A stretch of 64,000 nt of DNA from Burkholderia catarinensis (GTDB lineage Bacteria; Pseudomonadota; Gammaproteobacteria; Burkholderiales; Burkholderiaceae). The DNA is taken from contig NZ_MDEQ02000024.1 in NCBI RefSeq assembly GCF_001883705.2, positions 1 to 64,000 on the forward strand. The letters are read 5' to 3'. Below, in pieces: positions 63,311-64,000 of the stretch. The notes below the pieces were generated by a model. That model saw only the letters and a program-made list of their open reading frames with translations, searched no databases and was not told where the DNA came from. A program made the position numbers and the translations under genes. Positions within the stretch are counted from its first letter, which is position 1, and every line of letters begins with the position of its first letter.

Positions 63311-64000
63311 ATGCAGCGCGCCACCAAGATAGTCGCCACGATCGGCCCGGCTTCCAGTTCGCCGGAGATTCTGCTGCAGATGATGCAGGCGGGCCTCGAC
63401 GTCGTGCGGCTCAATTTTTCGCACGGCACGGCCGACGATCACCGCCAGCGCGCCGAGATGGTGCGCGAGGCCGCCCGCAAGGTGGGCCGCGAGATCGCGA
63501 TCATGGCCGACCTCCAGGGCCCGAAGATCCGCGTCGGCAAGTTCGAGAACGGCAAGACCACGCTCGAGCCGGGCCAGGCCTTCATCCTCGACGCGGCCTG
63601 CGAGCTCGGCAACGACGAGCGCGTCGGCCTCGACTACAAGGAATTGCCGCGCGACCTGCGGCCGGGCGACCTGCTGCTGCTGAACGACGGCCTGATCGTG
63701 CTGACCGTCGAGCGCGTGCTCGGCGACGAGATCCACACGATCGTCAAGGTGGGCGGCGAGCTGTCGAACAACAAGGGGATCAACCGCCAGGGCGGCGGCC
63801 TGTCGGCACCGGCGCTGACCGCGAAGGACATGGAAGACATCCGCACCGCGATGTCGCTCGGCGCGGACCTCGTCGCGGTGTCGTTCCCGAAGAACGCGAC
63901 CGACATGGAAATGGCGCGCCAGCTCGCGAACATCGCGGGCGCGCCGTACGGCATCAAGCCGAAGATGATCGCGAAGATCGAGCGCGCGGAGGCGATTCCG
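63311..64000 (+). CDS. pyk: Pyruvate kinase (3' end outside window)
   Basis: N-terminal 230 residues of pyruvate kinase, which converts PEP and ADP to pyruvate and ATP. MQRATKIVATIGPASSSPEILLQMM, VVRLNFSHG, IMADLQGPKIRVGKF, LLLNDGLIVL, KGINRQGGGLSAPALTAKD and the start of the KMIAKIERAEA active site are seen. Frame runs off the window end without a stop; about half the usual 470-480 aa is visible. Confidence 0.96.
   Translation, partial: MQRATKIVATIGPASSSPEILLQMMQAGLDVVRLNFSHGTADDHRQRAEMVREAARKVGREIAIMADLQGPKIRVGKFENGKTTLEPGQAFILDAACELGNDERVGLDYKELPRDLRPGDLLLLNDGLIVLTVERVLGDEIHTIVKVGGELSNNKGINRQGGGLSAPALTAKDMEDIRTAMSLGADLVAVSFPKNATDMEMARQLANIAGAPYGIKPKMIAKIERAEAIP

Overview
The window is a high-GC (about two thirds G+C by eye), densely coded stretch of a betaproteobacterial chromosome. 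Codon use, protein sequences and gene sets (recA-recX, sucCD, a TerC protein, a pilin beside a PglL-type glycosyltransferase, waaF, ilvE) point to a Burkholderia, most likely of the cepacia complex and its main chromosome. The species is inferred, not proven.

Layout. 1-2346: an ISL3-family insertion sequence whose left end coincides with the window edge and which has removed the 5' end of an MFS exporter gene. 2.5-5.2 kb: an XRE-cupin regulator, an FMN riboswitch with ribB, and a HAD phosphatase. 5.5-11.3 kb: glycerol catabolism (glpF, glpK, glpD, a GlpR-like operator, glpR) with two small genes between glpD and glpR. 11.5-19.9 kb: a leaderless gamma-glutamyltransferase family protein, a ferritin-like protein, RhlE helicase, a triheme and a diheme cytochrome c, and a CopD-like protein. 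20-22 kb: galactonate dehydratase with a divergent GntR regulator that lacks a standard start codon. 22-26 kb: two small zinc/GFA proteins and a large, divergent penicillin-binding protein.

26-36.5 kb is the accessory part: three LysR regulators, an AT-rich non-coding island, a transporter-amidase-porin set, a PAAR protein, a cupin, and two divergently placed DJ-1/PfpI-type genes. A tRNA-Met (CAT) and a strong bidirectional terminator close it.

36.8-64 kb is mostly core: an MHS transporter with a periplasmic insert next to a TctDE-like two-component system; recA under a clear LexA box with recX; sucC and sucD separated by stem-loops; TerC; a pilin with a long leader followed by pglL; moaC; an M48 protease with TPR-like tail; a YheT-type hydrolase; waaF; a zinc-finger protein; ilvE divergent from azlCD; pgk; and the start of pyk, which runs off the end.

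No CRISPR array, rRNA, integrase or toxin cluster was seen. The most unusual items are the dgoR start codon, the PBP with altered glycosyltransferase motifs, the pilin/pglL pair, the sucC-sucD spacer, and the LysR-MFS-amidase-porin module.
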